Assembly: GCA_035510715.1 (NCBI GenBank)
Contig: DATKGQ010000025.1
Span: 1 to 61,665 of the forward strand
Direction of reading: 5' to 3'
DNA length: 61,665 nucleotides
Source of the DNA: DATKGQ01 sp035510715
GTDB taxonomy: Bacteria; Patescibacteriota; Saccharimonadia; Saccharimonadales; UBA4665
Under the pieces are notes generated by a model. The model worked only from the letters and a program-made list of their open reading frames with translations, searched no databases and was not told the DNA's origin. Positions 34,246 to 41,405 of the stretch are shown in pieces (the first letter of the stretch is position 1; each line of letters begins with the position of its first letter). The translations under genes were made by a program, and so were the position numbers.

Positions 34246-35307
34246 ATGGAAGCTAAAGCTCGCGTTACACTAAATGATCCCGTACTGCATTCCCGCTTAC
34301 GGCGCGAGTTTATCAAACCTGGCTATTTGAAGCGTCCGGTTCAGCGATCACAGGCTACGCTTTTAAGCGATGTGATAAGCAGGCAAAGCCAAAAACCCGA
34401 TCGTAGCGCTGCTGTGCCAGTCCAACGGCCGATTACGTTCGAATCAAGGAATAATCCTTTAACAAAATTACCTGACCAATCATCAGACTTTATGCTAAAG
34501 AAAGATAGTTTGAAAGTCCTCACGACAATTCCAGGGACCATTTCCAAGACTCAGACCCAAAAGGTCTCAACTCGTCAGGCCAGCAAAAAATCTAAAAAAA
34601 GTAAGTTACATTTAGCCCTATATATGTTAGCCGCTTGTATGATAATTGCCGGAGGCTATAATAGCTACCAGGGTATTCGTAATAATCACTTGTTAACCTT
34701 GCAAGTAGCTCAATTAACCCGACAAGCCAACCAAGCCGCCCTTAGTCAAGTAACGGTCAGCCAGTCTGAATCCGGCACCAATAAAAACTCGGCCAGCAGC
34801 ACGCCGGCTCTTAGTACTGTTAAACCGAGTGCCGGTACCTTGGCTGACTACACCGTTGAACCCAATTATCCACGCTACATAATTATTCCGAAACTAAGTG
34901 TTGATGCCCGGGTCTTGTCAGTTAGCGTTAATTCTAAGGGCGCGCTAGAAACACCTAGTAATGTTTATGACACGGCCTGGTATGATGAGTCTGCCCAACC
35001 TGGTCAGCAAGGGGCCATGTTAATTGATGGTCATGTCTCCAGTTGGACAGCGCATGGTATTTTTTATGGCATTAAAAACCTTATACCCGGCGATATCATT
35101 AAGATTCAACGCGGCGATGGTACGGTTTTTGTCTACAATGTGGTACGGAGCCAGGTATACCAGTCCGGTAATGTCGATATGACTTCGGCAATGTCTCCGG
35201 TTACGCCCGGCCAGCCTGGTCTGAATCTGATTACTTGTACCGGAGATGTTATACCGGGCACCAGTGAGTTTAACGAGCGGATAGTTGTCTACGCCACGCT
35301 GCAATAA
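34246..35307 (+). CDS. Sortase family cysteine transpeptidase (class E/F-like)
   Basis: 353 residues. A long basic cytoplasmic region of about 115 residues precedes one membrane segment ('LALYMLAACMIIAGGYNSY', about 120-138), then a linker and the sortase barrel from about 205. The catalytic set is visible: His263 in 'LIDGHVSSW', Cys331 in 'LNLITCTGD' and Arg345 in 'FNERIVVYA'. 'YIIIPKLSVDARVLSV' and 'PGDIIKIQRGDGTVFVYNVV' are family blocks. It should attach the product of the preceding gene to the envelope through the TPNTG signal. The unusually long N-terminal cytoplasmic tail is a noteworthy addition to the usual 200-250 residue layout. Confidence 0.9.
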   Translation: MEAKARVTLNDPVLHSRLRREFIKPGYLKRPVQRSQATLLSDVISRQSQKPDRSAAVPVQRPITFESRNNPLTKLPDQSSDFMLKKDSLKVLTTIPGTISKTQTQKVSTRQASKKSKKSKLHLALYMLAACMIIAGGYNSYQGIRNNHLLTLQVAQLTRQANQAALSQVTVSQSESGTNKNSASSTPALSTVKPSAGTLADYTVEPNYPRYIIIPKLSVDARVLSVSVNSKGALETPSNVYDTAWYDESAQPGQQGAMLIDGHVSSWTAHGIFYGIKNLIPGDIIKIQRGDGTVFVYNVVRSQVYQSGNVDMTSAMSPVTPGQPGLNLITCTGDVIPGTSEFNERIVVYATLQ

Positions 35308-36210
35308 TTAACGGTTAATTTCCCGGTAGTAGTAATTCAGCTGCTGTTTTACGCGTTTAGTAATTTTCGTGATCAAGTGGTTGCTTAATTTGTCACGCCG
35401 CATGAGGCTATATATCCGCCGGTCGATAATTATTGGGCGGCCACTACCCACTAATATTAGTTTGTCGTCGGCCAGGAAGTCTTTAACTAACATATAGGGG
35501 AGTGCGGCAACCCCTTTCTGTAATTGAACCAGCCTTAACATTACTTCGGCACTGGTGGAAAAGAATTTTGGCGATACTTTAATGCCGATTTGATCGAGCG
35601 ATCTTTTAATTATTTGGTAGCTATTTGAGGATTGGTCATAACTTATGAAATTTTCTAGCCGTCCCTTTTCCAGGGCGCTTTGGGTAGCTGCCGCCTGACT
35701 ATGATGCACGACCAATACCAGCGGCTCGATGGCAATAAATTGCGCTTGAATATGCCTGCCGACTGGGTTAATCTGCTCGGTTACATAGGCGATATCCAGC
35801 TCATCATGCTCAATGGCATTTAATAGCGACCGGGAATTGTTAACCACTACAGATATCTTGGCTTCTTGCTCAAGATCATAAATGTTTGTATTAGACAAGA
35901 ACAGCATACTGGCAATGCTGTCAATCATACCGATGGAAATCGATAATTGCTGGTTTGATAATTCCGCTAATTTAATTTTCAGGTTATCGGTTGTAATAAA
36001 AAGTTTCTTGGCTGTGTCGTAAACGACTTTCCCGGCTTCAGTCAGCTTAAACGGCCGGACCCCGCGGACAATAAGTTTGGCGCGTAACTCCTGTTCTAAT
36101 TTGGCGATGGCAATAGACAGAGCCGGTTGGGAAGTATGCAGCTCCTGGGCGGCCTTAGTAAAACTGCCGTTGTCAACCAAAACCGCAAATTTATGCAATC
36201 GATCTTCCAT
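35308..36210 (-). CDS. LysR-type transcriptional regulator
   Basis: 300 residues, normal for the family. The N-terminal helix-turn-helix is 'LHKFAVLVDNGSFTKAAQEL' with 'HTSQPALSIAIAKLEQELRA', followed by the effector-binding type 2 periplasmic-fold domain. It is divergent from ino1 with a 96 bp spacer holding a perfect palindrome, so it is likely to control ino1 and itself. The effector is unknown. The start lies 8 nt after TATAAA on its own strand, so the mRNA is nearly leaderless. Its stop abuts the sortase stop with no gap. Confidence 0.92.
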   Translation of the reverse strand: MEDRLHKFAVLVDNGSFTKAAQELHTSQPALSIAIAKLEQELRAKLIVRGVRPFKLTEAGKVVYDTAKKLFITTDNLKIKLAELSNQQLSISIGMIDSIASMLFLSNTNIYDLEQEAKISVVVNNSRSLLNAIEHDELDIAYVTEQINPVGRHIQAQFIAIEPLVLVVHHSQAAATQSALEKGRLENFISYDQSSNSYQIIKRSLDQIGIKVSPKFFSTSAEVMLRLVQLQKGVAALPYMLVKDFLADDKLILVGSGRPIIIDRRIYSLMRRDKLSNHLITKITKRVKQQLNYYYREINR

Positions 36211-36218
36211 AAGTAATA

Positions 36219-36224
36219 TTTATA
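36219..36224 (-). promoter_or_regulatory. -10 box of the LysR-type gene (TATAAA)
   Basis: TATAAA on the minus strand, 8 nt from the ATG at 36210. Adjacent to the palindrome at 36235-36257, which would lie over the -20 to -40 region and fits autorepression. Confidence 0.4.
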
Positions 36225-36234
36225 ACACAATTAG

Positions 36235-36257
36235 AAATATATATTGGAATTATATTT
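36235..36257 (+). promoter_or_regulatory. Candidate LysR operator in the LysR/ino1 spacer
   Basis: A perfect 7 bp inverted repeat AAATATA-N9-TATATTT whose spacer contains ATTGGAAT, itself nearly symmetric. Family knowledge: LysR proteins bind A/T-flanked dyads (T-N11-A) in divergent promoters. The dyad is seen; binding is inferred. Confidence 0.4.
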
Positions 36258-36306
36258 AATATCACCGTAGCATGTAAACATAATCACAAGTATTAAGGAG
36301 ACATTT

Positions 36307-37401
36307 ATGGCTGAAAAGAAACCCATTAAATTAGCAGTGGTCGGTTTAGGGAATTGCGCTTCTTCGCTAATCCAAGGCATTTACTATTACCGGGATGTTA
36401 AAGACAATGAGTTTGTGCCAGGTGTTATGCATGTCCGGTTAGGCGGCTACCATCTCCGGGATATAAAAATTGTCGCGGCTTTTGATGTAAACGAGAATAA
36501 AATCGGCAAAGACGTAGCTGAAGCGATTTATGCGGCGCCCAACAATACGACCGTGTTTGCTAAAGTGCCAAAAACAGGTGTTAAAGTATCGCGCGGCCCG
36601 CTGTTGGACGGCGTTAACAAATATACCGCTCCGCTGATTCCGATAAAAAAAGACCGAAAACCTGTCGATGTGGTCAAAGTTTTGCGTGACAGTGGCGCCG
36701 ATATAGTCATTAATTACTTGCCGGTCGGTTCGCAGGAAGCAACCGAGTTTTATGTCAATGCCGCAATTAAAGCCAAATGCGGTTTTGTAAACTGTATACC
36801 GGTTTTCATTGCTTCGGACAAAAAGTGGGCCAAGAAATTTAAAGATGCCGGCTTGCCGGTCATCGGCGATGATATCAAAGCCCAGGTTGGGGCCACTATT
36901 TTACACCGCACGCTGGTAAACCTATTTCTAGACCGTGGCATGGTAATTGATCATACTTACCAGCTTAATACCGGCGGTAACACCGATTTCCTGAACATGT
37001 TGGAGAGGGAACGCCTAGTCTCCAAGAAGATATCTAAAACTGAGGCGGTGACGTCACAAGTTGAAGCCCGCGGCCAAACCATTGACCCAAGCGATATTCA
37101 TATTGGACCGTCCGATTATGTAGCCTGGCAGAAAGACAATAAAATCTGTTTTCTAAGGATTGAAAGCAAACATTTCGGCGACGTGCCGATGAATGTGGAG
37201 TTGCGTTTGTCGGTTGAGGACTCACCCAACTCGGCCGGTGTGGCAATTGACTCCATACGCTGCCTCAAACTTGCTTTGGATAAACATTTGAGCGGCGCTA
37301 TTATCGAACCGGCAGCTTATTTCAAGAAACATCCGCCAGTTCAAATCGAGGACCGGCAAGCCCGCGAGCTAGTTGAAAAATATATTGCTGCCAACGCTTA
37401 A
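36307..37401 (+). CDS. ino1: Inositol-3-phosphate synthase (actinobacterial type)
   Basis: 364 residues, the size of the actinobacterial enzyme. It converts glucose-6-phosphate to myo-inositol-3-phosphate, using NAD. N-terminal Rossmann block 'KLAVVGLGNCASSLIQGIYY', then 'KIVAAFDVNENKIGKDVAEA', 'DIVINYLPVGSQEATEFYV', 'FVNCIPVFIASDKKWAKKF' and 'GDDIKAQVGATILHRTLV', all matching the family. AAGGAG sits 6 nt before the ATG. In Actinobacteria the product feeds phosphatidylinositol and mycothiol. Whether this cell does either cannot be told here. Divergent from a LysR gene that may control it. Confidence 0.94.
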   Translation: MAEKKPIKLAVVGLGNCASSLIQGIYYYRDVKDNEFVPGVMHVRLGGYHLRDIKIVAAFDVNENKIGKDVAEAIYAAPNNTTVFAKVPKTGVKVSRGPLLDGVNKYTAPLIPIKKDRKPVDVVKVLRDSGADIVINYLPVGSQEATEFYVNAAIKAKCGFVNCIPVFIASDKKWAKKFKDAGLPVIGDDIKAQVGATILHRTLVNLFLDRGMVIDHTYQLNTGGNTDFLNMLERERLVSKKISKTEAVTSQVEARGQTIDPSDIHIGPSDYVAWQKDNKICFLRIESKHFGDVPMNVELRLSVEDSPNSAGVAIDSIRCLKLALDKHLSGAIIEPAAYFKKHPPVQIEDRQARELVEKYIAANA

Positions 37402-37905
37402 TTATCCGACGTTGAATGTCTTAATGTGGTAGAGCGCGATTGCTGCCGCCTGGGCTACGTTAAATGAATCTTTTTTGCCGAACATCGGGATCTCTATAAC
37501 CATGTCCGTCAGGGCCAGTATGGCCGGATCAATGCCGCCGATTTCCTGGCCTAATATAAGTGCTAATTTATTGTCTGGCTGGTATGAATTCAGTGGTACA
37601 GAACCATGTGCTTGCTCCAGACCGACAATTTGATATTTCTGGGTCTTTAATTTCACAATTAGGCCAAATATATCCTCAACATGTTCCCAGTCTACAATCA
37701 GCTCGGCGCCGAGAGCGGTTTTATGAATTTGGCGGTCGGTTTTTTGGGCCAGGAAAGGCAGGCGGTAATCATCCGGCAGCAGCGGATAGGGCGTATAGCC
37801 GGTTAAGTACAATTTTTCCACGCCCAATCCCTCAGCTGTTCTGAGCAAAGATCCGACATTGTAGCAACTGCGGATATTGTGGATGATTAGATTGCAACGT
37901 GGCAT
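37402..37905 (-). CDS. TrmH/SpoU-family RNA 2'-O-methyltransferase
   Basis: 167 residues, close to the small TrmL/TrmH forms. Knotted SPOUT fold signatures: N-terminal 'HNIRSCYNVGSLLRTAEGLG', motif 2 'LALILGQEIGGID' and motif 3 'IEIPMFGKKDSFNVAQAAAI' with the N-V-A-x-A SAM-binding turn. It methylates the 2'-OH of a ribose in tRNA or rRNA; the target site cannot be read from the sequence. Convergent with ino1, stop codons adjacent without spacer. Confidence 0.9.
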   Translation of the reverse strand: MPRCNLIIHNIRSCYNVGSLLRTAEGLGVEKLYLTGYTPYPLLPDDYRLPFLAQKTDRQIHKTALGAELIVDWEHVEDIFGLIVKLKTQKYQIVGLEQAHGSVPLNSYQPDNKLALILGQEIGGIDPAILALTDMVIEIPMFGKKDSFNVAQAAAIALYHIKTFNVG

Positions 37906-37954
37906 AACTTTTAAGAACTATAACTAAAAATAATTGAGCCGTAAAACGCTCATG

Positions 37955-37960
37955 TATAAT
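37955..37960 (+). promoter_or_regulatory. -10 box of the PilB-like ATPase gene (TATAAT), leaderless
   Basis: TATAAT preceded by TG ends 6 nt before the ATG at 37967. Confidence 0.5.
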
Positions 37961-37966
37961 TAAAGC

Positions 37967-39571
37967 ATGAAACCAGATCCTGCCCGGACCAACGAGGAGG
38001 CTGCAACTCTGCGGCGCGCCAATTTGCTGAATCTAAATTACTTTGATACCTCCGGCATAGAAGTCAAACAAATTTATAAAGGCGTATTACCGTTAGCCCA
38101 GCTATATCAGCACCGCATCGTTCCAATAAGTTGTGATAAAAGCAACATATTATTTGGCATTACCACGACTACTTCTCAGCAAACAATGGATACTCTGGCA
38201 AGGCAATTTACTGACCAGCGGGTGGCTTTTGCGATTATTTCCGATGCTGGTTACCGGGATTACATGCGTTTGTATGATCCGCCCAAAGAAGTTGTCTATA
38301 AAGATATAAAAATTGCTGAGAATATTAGCAACGAAGCTCTCAGCTCGATATCGGAAATTCTAGACCAGGTCCGTCCGGACGATATTCTGGCTTATCTTGT
38401 CAAACAGGCCTATCAATTAAAGGCATCGGATATCCACCTGGAAAACCAGAAAGATTATATCCGGGTCAGATTTAGGGTGGATGGCGTCCTGCACTCAATC
38501 GCCAAATTAAGTAATGATAAGTATCATGCGCTGTTATCAACAGTCGCGATTGCAGCCAACGTTTCTACCAGCAGCGATACAGCTCAGACCGGGCACATAA
38601 ATAAAAAATACACTTTAGCTACCGGTGAAGAAGTGGCTGTTAACTTGAGAGTGGAAACCGTACCGACAGCTTACGGCCAGGATATCGTGATGCGTTTATT
38701 TACGCTTCAGCTTGAACTATTGAAATTAGATAATCTTGGTTTAACGGAGATGCAGCGCAAGGTTGTGGATGACATTATTAATCACCCGAGCGGTATGGTA
38801 TTGGTTGTCGGCCCGACCGGGTCCGGCAAGACGACAACATTGTATTCTTTGATTAGCACTCTTAATTCAGACGAAAGGAAGATCATTACCCTGGAAGACC
38901 CGATTGAATACTTTATCTCCGGTGTTGTCCAGACGCCGGTAGAGGGTGATCAAAATGCATCTGGCTTCGCGGAGCGCTTAAGGGCCGTTCTGCGGCTTGA
39001 CCCGGACATAGTTATGATCGGTGAGATTCGTGACCAAGATACCGCCCGGACGGCACTCCAATCGGCTTTGACGGGACATTTAGTGCTCAGTACTTTCCAT
39101 GCCTCGTCGGCGTCAGCAGCTTTAATGCGGTTACTCGACTTCATTGGCATTAACCCGCTTTTTGCCAGTGCCATACACCTTGTCATGGCCCAGCGTTTAA
39201 TCCGCCGGCTGGATGATAAAACAAAAATACCCTATCAGCCGAATGAAGGTCTGAAGAATCAACTCAAGACGATTATTGCGTCATTGCCACCAAACGTGAT
39301 CCGTCCTAGTGTAGACAATATAACGCTCTATAAACCGGGTGTTTCTGCCGATGATCCGTTTGGCTATCGCGGACAAATGGCCATCAGGGAACAATTGCAG
39401 ATGACTAGTGGCGTACAACAGTTACTGCGTATGCCGCCCAACCAAATTACTACCGAAATGATCGAAAAACAAGCTGTCGCAGACGGCATGGTAACAATGC
39501 CGCAGGATGGGATCCTAAAAGTATTGGCCGGCCTGACGACACTTGAAGAAATATACCGGGTTGTAGGCTAA
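37967..39571 (+). CDS. Type IV pilus / type II secretion assembly ATPase (PilB/GspE family)
   Basis: 534 residues. An N-terminal MshEN-like domain (to about 110), then the N2 domain 'LVKQAYQLKASDIHLENQKD' and the C-terminal ATPase with Walker A 'VVGPTGSGKTTTLYSL', Asp box 'IITLEDPIEYFI', Walker B 'IVMIGEIRDQDTARTALQSA' and His box 'TGHLVLSTFHASSA'. The tetracysteine zinc insert found in many PilB proteins is absent in the expected place. It drives pilin assembly; a pilin-like gene occurs at 57704. Related PilT would lack the N-terminal region, so PilB is preferred. Confidence 0.92.
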   Translation: MKPDPARTNEEAATLRRANLLNLNYFDTSGIEVKQIYKGVLPLAQLYQHRIVPISCDKSNILFGITTTTSQQTMDTLARQFTDQRVAFAIISDAGYRDYMRLYDPPKEVVYKDIKIAENISNEALSSISEILDQVRPDDILAYLVKQAYQLKASDIHLENQKDYIRVRFRVDGVLHSIAKLSNDKYHALLSTVAIAANVSTSSDTAQTGHINKKYTLATGEEVAVNLRVETVPTAYGQDIVMRLFTLQLELLKLDNLGLTEMQRKVVDDIINHPSGMVLVVGPTGSGKTTTLYSLISTLNSDERKIITLEDPIEYFISGVVQTPVEGDQNASGFAERLRAVLRLDPDIVMIGEIRDQDTARTALQSALTGHLVLSTFHASSASAALMRLLDFIGINPLFASAIHLVMAQRLIRRLDDKTKIPYQPNEGLKNQLKTIIASLPPNVIRPSVDNITLYKPGVSADDPFGYRGQMAIREQLQMTSGVQQLLRMPPNQITTEMIEKQAVADGMVTMPQDGILKVLAGLTTLEEIYRVVG

Positions 39572-39647
39572 ATCAGCTTAAGAAAAATTAACCGCCAGAT
39601 TAAGAGAACTTGCAACAGAGAAGAAAAAGATGTAAACTCGACCAGTT

Positions 39648-40202
39648 ATGCAATATGGAATAAAAGAGCTAGAAGAAACCTACAAAAAACCATCCGTTGT
39701 TGATGTCAGAAGCGGAGACACTGTCCGCGTGCACCAAAAAATCCGTGAAGGCAATAAGGAAAGAGTCCAGATTTTTCAGGGACTGGTGATCCGCACCAAA
39801 CGGAAGGACAGCCACACCTCGGCAATTATTGTCCGGCGTATTGCCAGCGGCATCGGCGTTGAAAAGAGCTTTCTGATGCACAGTCCGCTAGTCCTAAAAG
39901 TGGAAGTTATAAAAAGGTCCAAAGTACACCGAAATTATTTGACATATATGCGCCGCCGGACAGGAAAATCAGCTAGGTTGACCGGCCGCGAATTCGACCA
40001 GCAATCAGTTAACGCTATTCACGACGACAAGGCTGAAGCGGAAGAAGAAAAACTGCGCGCATTAGCCGAAATAGCTGCCCAAGAGGAAGCCGCCAGAAAA
40101 GCCGCCCAGGCCGCCAAAGAAGAATTGAAAGCCCAAAAAGCCCTTGAGGCCCACGAGAAGAAAGCCAAAGAAGAAAACTTGAATTCCACTGAAGAAGAAT
40201 AG
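39648..40202 (+). CDS. rplS: 50S ribosomal protein L19 with long charged C-terminal extension
   Basis: 184 residues; L19 is normally about 115. The L19 fold occupies residues 1-112: 'DVRSGDTVRVHQKIREGNKE', 'RVQIFQGLVIRTKRKDSHTS', 'GIGVEKSFLMHSPLVLKVEV' and 'RRTGKSARL'. The remaining 70 residues are a Glu/Ala/Lys-rich helical tail ('EEEKLRALAEIAAQEEAARK', 'AAQAAKEELKAQKALEAHEK'), predicted as one long solvent-exposed helix. L19 sits at the 30S-50S interface. TAAACT about 9 nt before ATG gives a very short leader. Confidence 0.94.
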   Translation: MQYGIKELEETYKKPSVVDVRSGDTVRVHQKIREGNKERVQIFQGLVIRTKRKDSHTSAIIVRRIASGIGVEKSFLMHSPLVLKVEVIKRSKVHRNYLTYMRRRTGKSARLTGREFDQQSVNAIHDDKAEAEEEKLRALAEIAAQEEAARKAAQAAKEELKAQKALEAHEKKAKEENLNSTEEE

Positions 40203-40209
40203 AAGCGGT

Positions 40210-40215
40210 TATAAT
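40210..40215 (+). promoter_or_regulatory. -10 box of rnhB (TATAAT), leaderless
   Basis: TATAAT ends 7 nt before the rnhB ATG at 40223, 8 bp after the rplS stop. It allows rnhB to be made apart from rplS. Confidence 0.45.
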
Positions 40216-40222
40216 ACTGCTG

Positions 40223-40852
40223 ATGGACGAGGTCGGAATTGATGAAGTTGGCAGGGGGGCATTAGCCGGACCGCTGGTGGTCGGAGCTGTAATTTTAGGC
40301 ACACCAATTGATGGGCTGCGAGATTCAAAAACATTATCTCGCCCCCAAAGGACAAATCTGGCGCGGATTATTACTCAGGAAGCTGCTGCCTGCGGGCTTG
40401 GCTGGGTGTCATCAAAAGAGGTCGACCGTTTGGGCTTAACCAAGGCTATTCGGCTGGCAATCTTGCGCGCCTTAAAGCAAATTGAAGCAATCCCAGGCAA
40501 CTCTATAAAAAGTATCATTATTGATGGAAATTATAATTTTTTAGCTGACGACCCAAGGTCCAATACCGTTATTAAGGCTGATTCGTCGGTTGCCTGTGTC
40601 AGTGCTGCCAGCATCATAGCTAAAGTGGCACGAGATGAATGGATGATTAATACTGCTGCCAAACTATATCCTCTTTACCGGTTTGAAAATCATGTCGGTT
40701 ATGGCACCCAGTCGCATATCGAATACTTGCGCCGTTTCGGGCCTTGCGCTATTCACCGGGTTAGCTTTAAGCCCCTAAGCAGCAGTAATTGTCAGGTTAA
40801 AGGCGGCCTTAGACCCGGGATCAATAATACAGGGGAACAAGTCTCCGGTTAA
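40223..40852 (+). CDS. rnhB: Ribonuclease HII
   Basis: 209 residues, normal. It cuts RNA in RNA-DNA hybrids, including single ribonucleotides. Motifs: 'GIDEVGRGALAGPLVVGAVI' with the catalytic Asp-Glu, 'LRDSKTLSRPQRTNLA', 'IIIDGNYNFL', 'IKADSSVACVSAASIIAKVA' and 'HVGYGTQSHIEYLRRFGPC'. The C-terminal 26 codons overlap, in antisense, the end of the orphan aminopeptidase-like gene. Confidence 0.95.
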   Translation: MDEVGIDEVGRGALAGPLVVGAVILGTPIDGLRDSKTLSRPQRTNLARIITQEAAACGLGWVSSKEVDRLGLTKAIRLAILRALKQIEAIPGNSIKSIIIDGNYNFLADDPRSNTVIKADSSVACVSAASIIAKVARDEWMINTAAKLYPLYRFENHVGYGTQSHIEYLRRFGPCAIHRVSFKPLSSSNCQVKGGLRPGINNTGEQVSG

Positions 40853-41266
40853 ATAGTTTTCAATCCCGACAGAGTTGAATTTTTGTTTATTTTTTAGTGC
40901 GGAAAAAACCGGATAATTATCTTTCAGGTACTTGCCAATCTTACCGCGGAAGTTCATCGTAACATTGTAGTTACCGTTATATAGTTGTTCACCGGTGTGC
41001 AATCGCACTTCGCTGAAGCTTTGGTGATGATTAATCCTAATAATTGTCATGGATTGTTCCGTTTGCCGGTTATGGCGGGTGATTGTGGGGACGCTGATTT
41101 TAAGATTATGCTGATTAAATGTCAGCCGGCGGCTAGGCGGCCCGGTTCTTAGTCCAGTAATTCTGACTTCTCCCTTGAATGTTGCGTTCTCCGGGTAAAC
41201 GTTAAGGGCTACCTCATAACTTTCTGGTCTGAAGAATTTAATGAGGGTCCGGGTTGTTTTGGTCAT
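40775..41266 (-). CDS. Orphan M1 aminopeptidase N-terminal domain (no catalytic domain)
   Basis: 163 residues from the ATG at 41266 (an in-frame ATG at 41287 is possible). The text matches the N-terminal beta-domain of M1/PepN aminopeptidases from end to end: 'SYEVALNVYPENATFKGEVR', 'RRLTFNQHNLKISVP', 'GEQLYNGNYNVTMNFRGKIG', then 'GDLFPCIIDPGSKAAFNLTI' corresponding to F-P-C-x-D-E-P-x-x-K-A-x-F. It then stops; the GxMEN and HExxH catalytic region is missing. The invariant 'C-F-D-E-P' is altered to 'C-I-I-D-P'. No membrane segment. Either a degraded gene or a stand-alone beta-domain. A TAAAAT box 7 nt before 41266 suggests it is still expressed. Confidence 0.7.
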   Translation of the reverse strand: MTKTTRTLIKFFRPESYEVALNVYPENATFKGEVRITGLRTGPPSRRLTFNQHNLKISVPTITRHNRQTEQSMTIIRINHHQSFSEVRLHTGEQLYNGNYNVTMNFRGKIGKYLKDNYPVFSALKNKQKFNSVGIENYLTGDLFPCIIDPGSKAAFNLTITAA

Positions 41267-41345
41267 TGACACAATTTTAACATGCATATAGATATTAAAA
41301 AGTTGGAAAAAAATTAAATTTTTTCCGTAATTGCCAGAAGTATGC

Positions 41346-41351
41346 TATAAT
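41346..41351 (+). promoter_or_regulatory. Extended -10 promoter of nusA (TGC-TATAAT)
   Basis: TATAAT with the extended TGC motif just upstream (41343-41345). The expected start near 41358 produces a leader of about 48 nt that contains the hairpin described next. Confidence 0.55.
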
Positions 41352-41364
41352 CCATTATGTAAGG

Positions 41365-41389
41365 TCCGGCCAACAAGGTCGGATTTTTT
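41365..41389 (+). terminator. Leader hairpin with U-tract before nusA (putative attenuator)
   Basis: TCCGGCC (41365-41371), loop AACAA, GGTCGGA (41377-41383), one G-U pair, followed directly by six T (41384-41389). This is a compact intrinsic-terminator shape lying between the nusA promoter and the nusA start codon at 41406. It could stop transcription early and be read through according to NusA level. Confidence 0.55.
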
Positions 41390-41405
41390 CATGAAAGGAT
41401 CAAAA

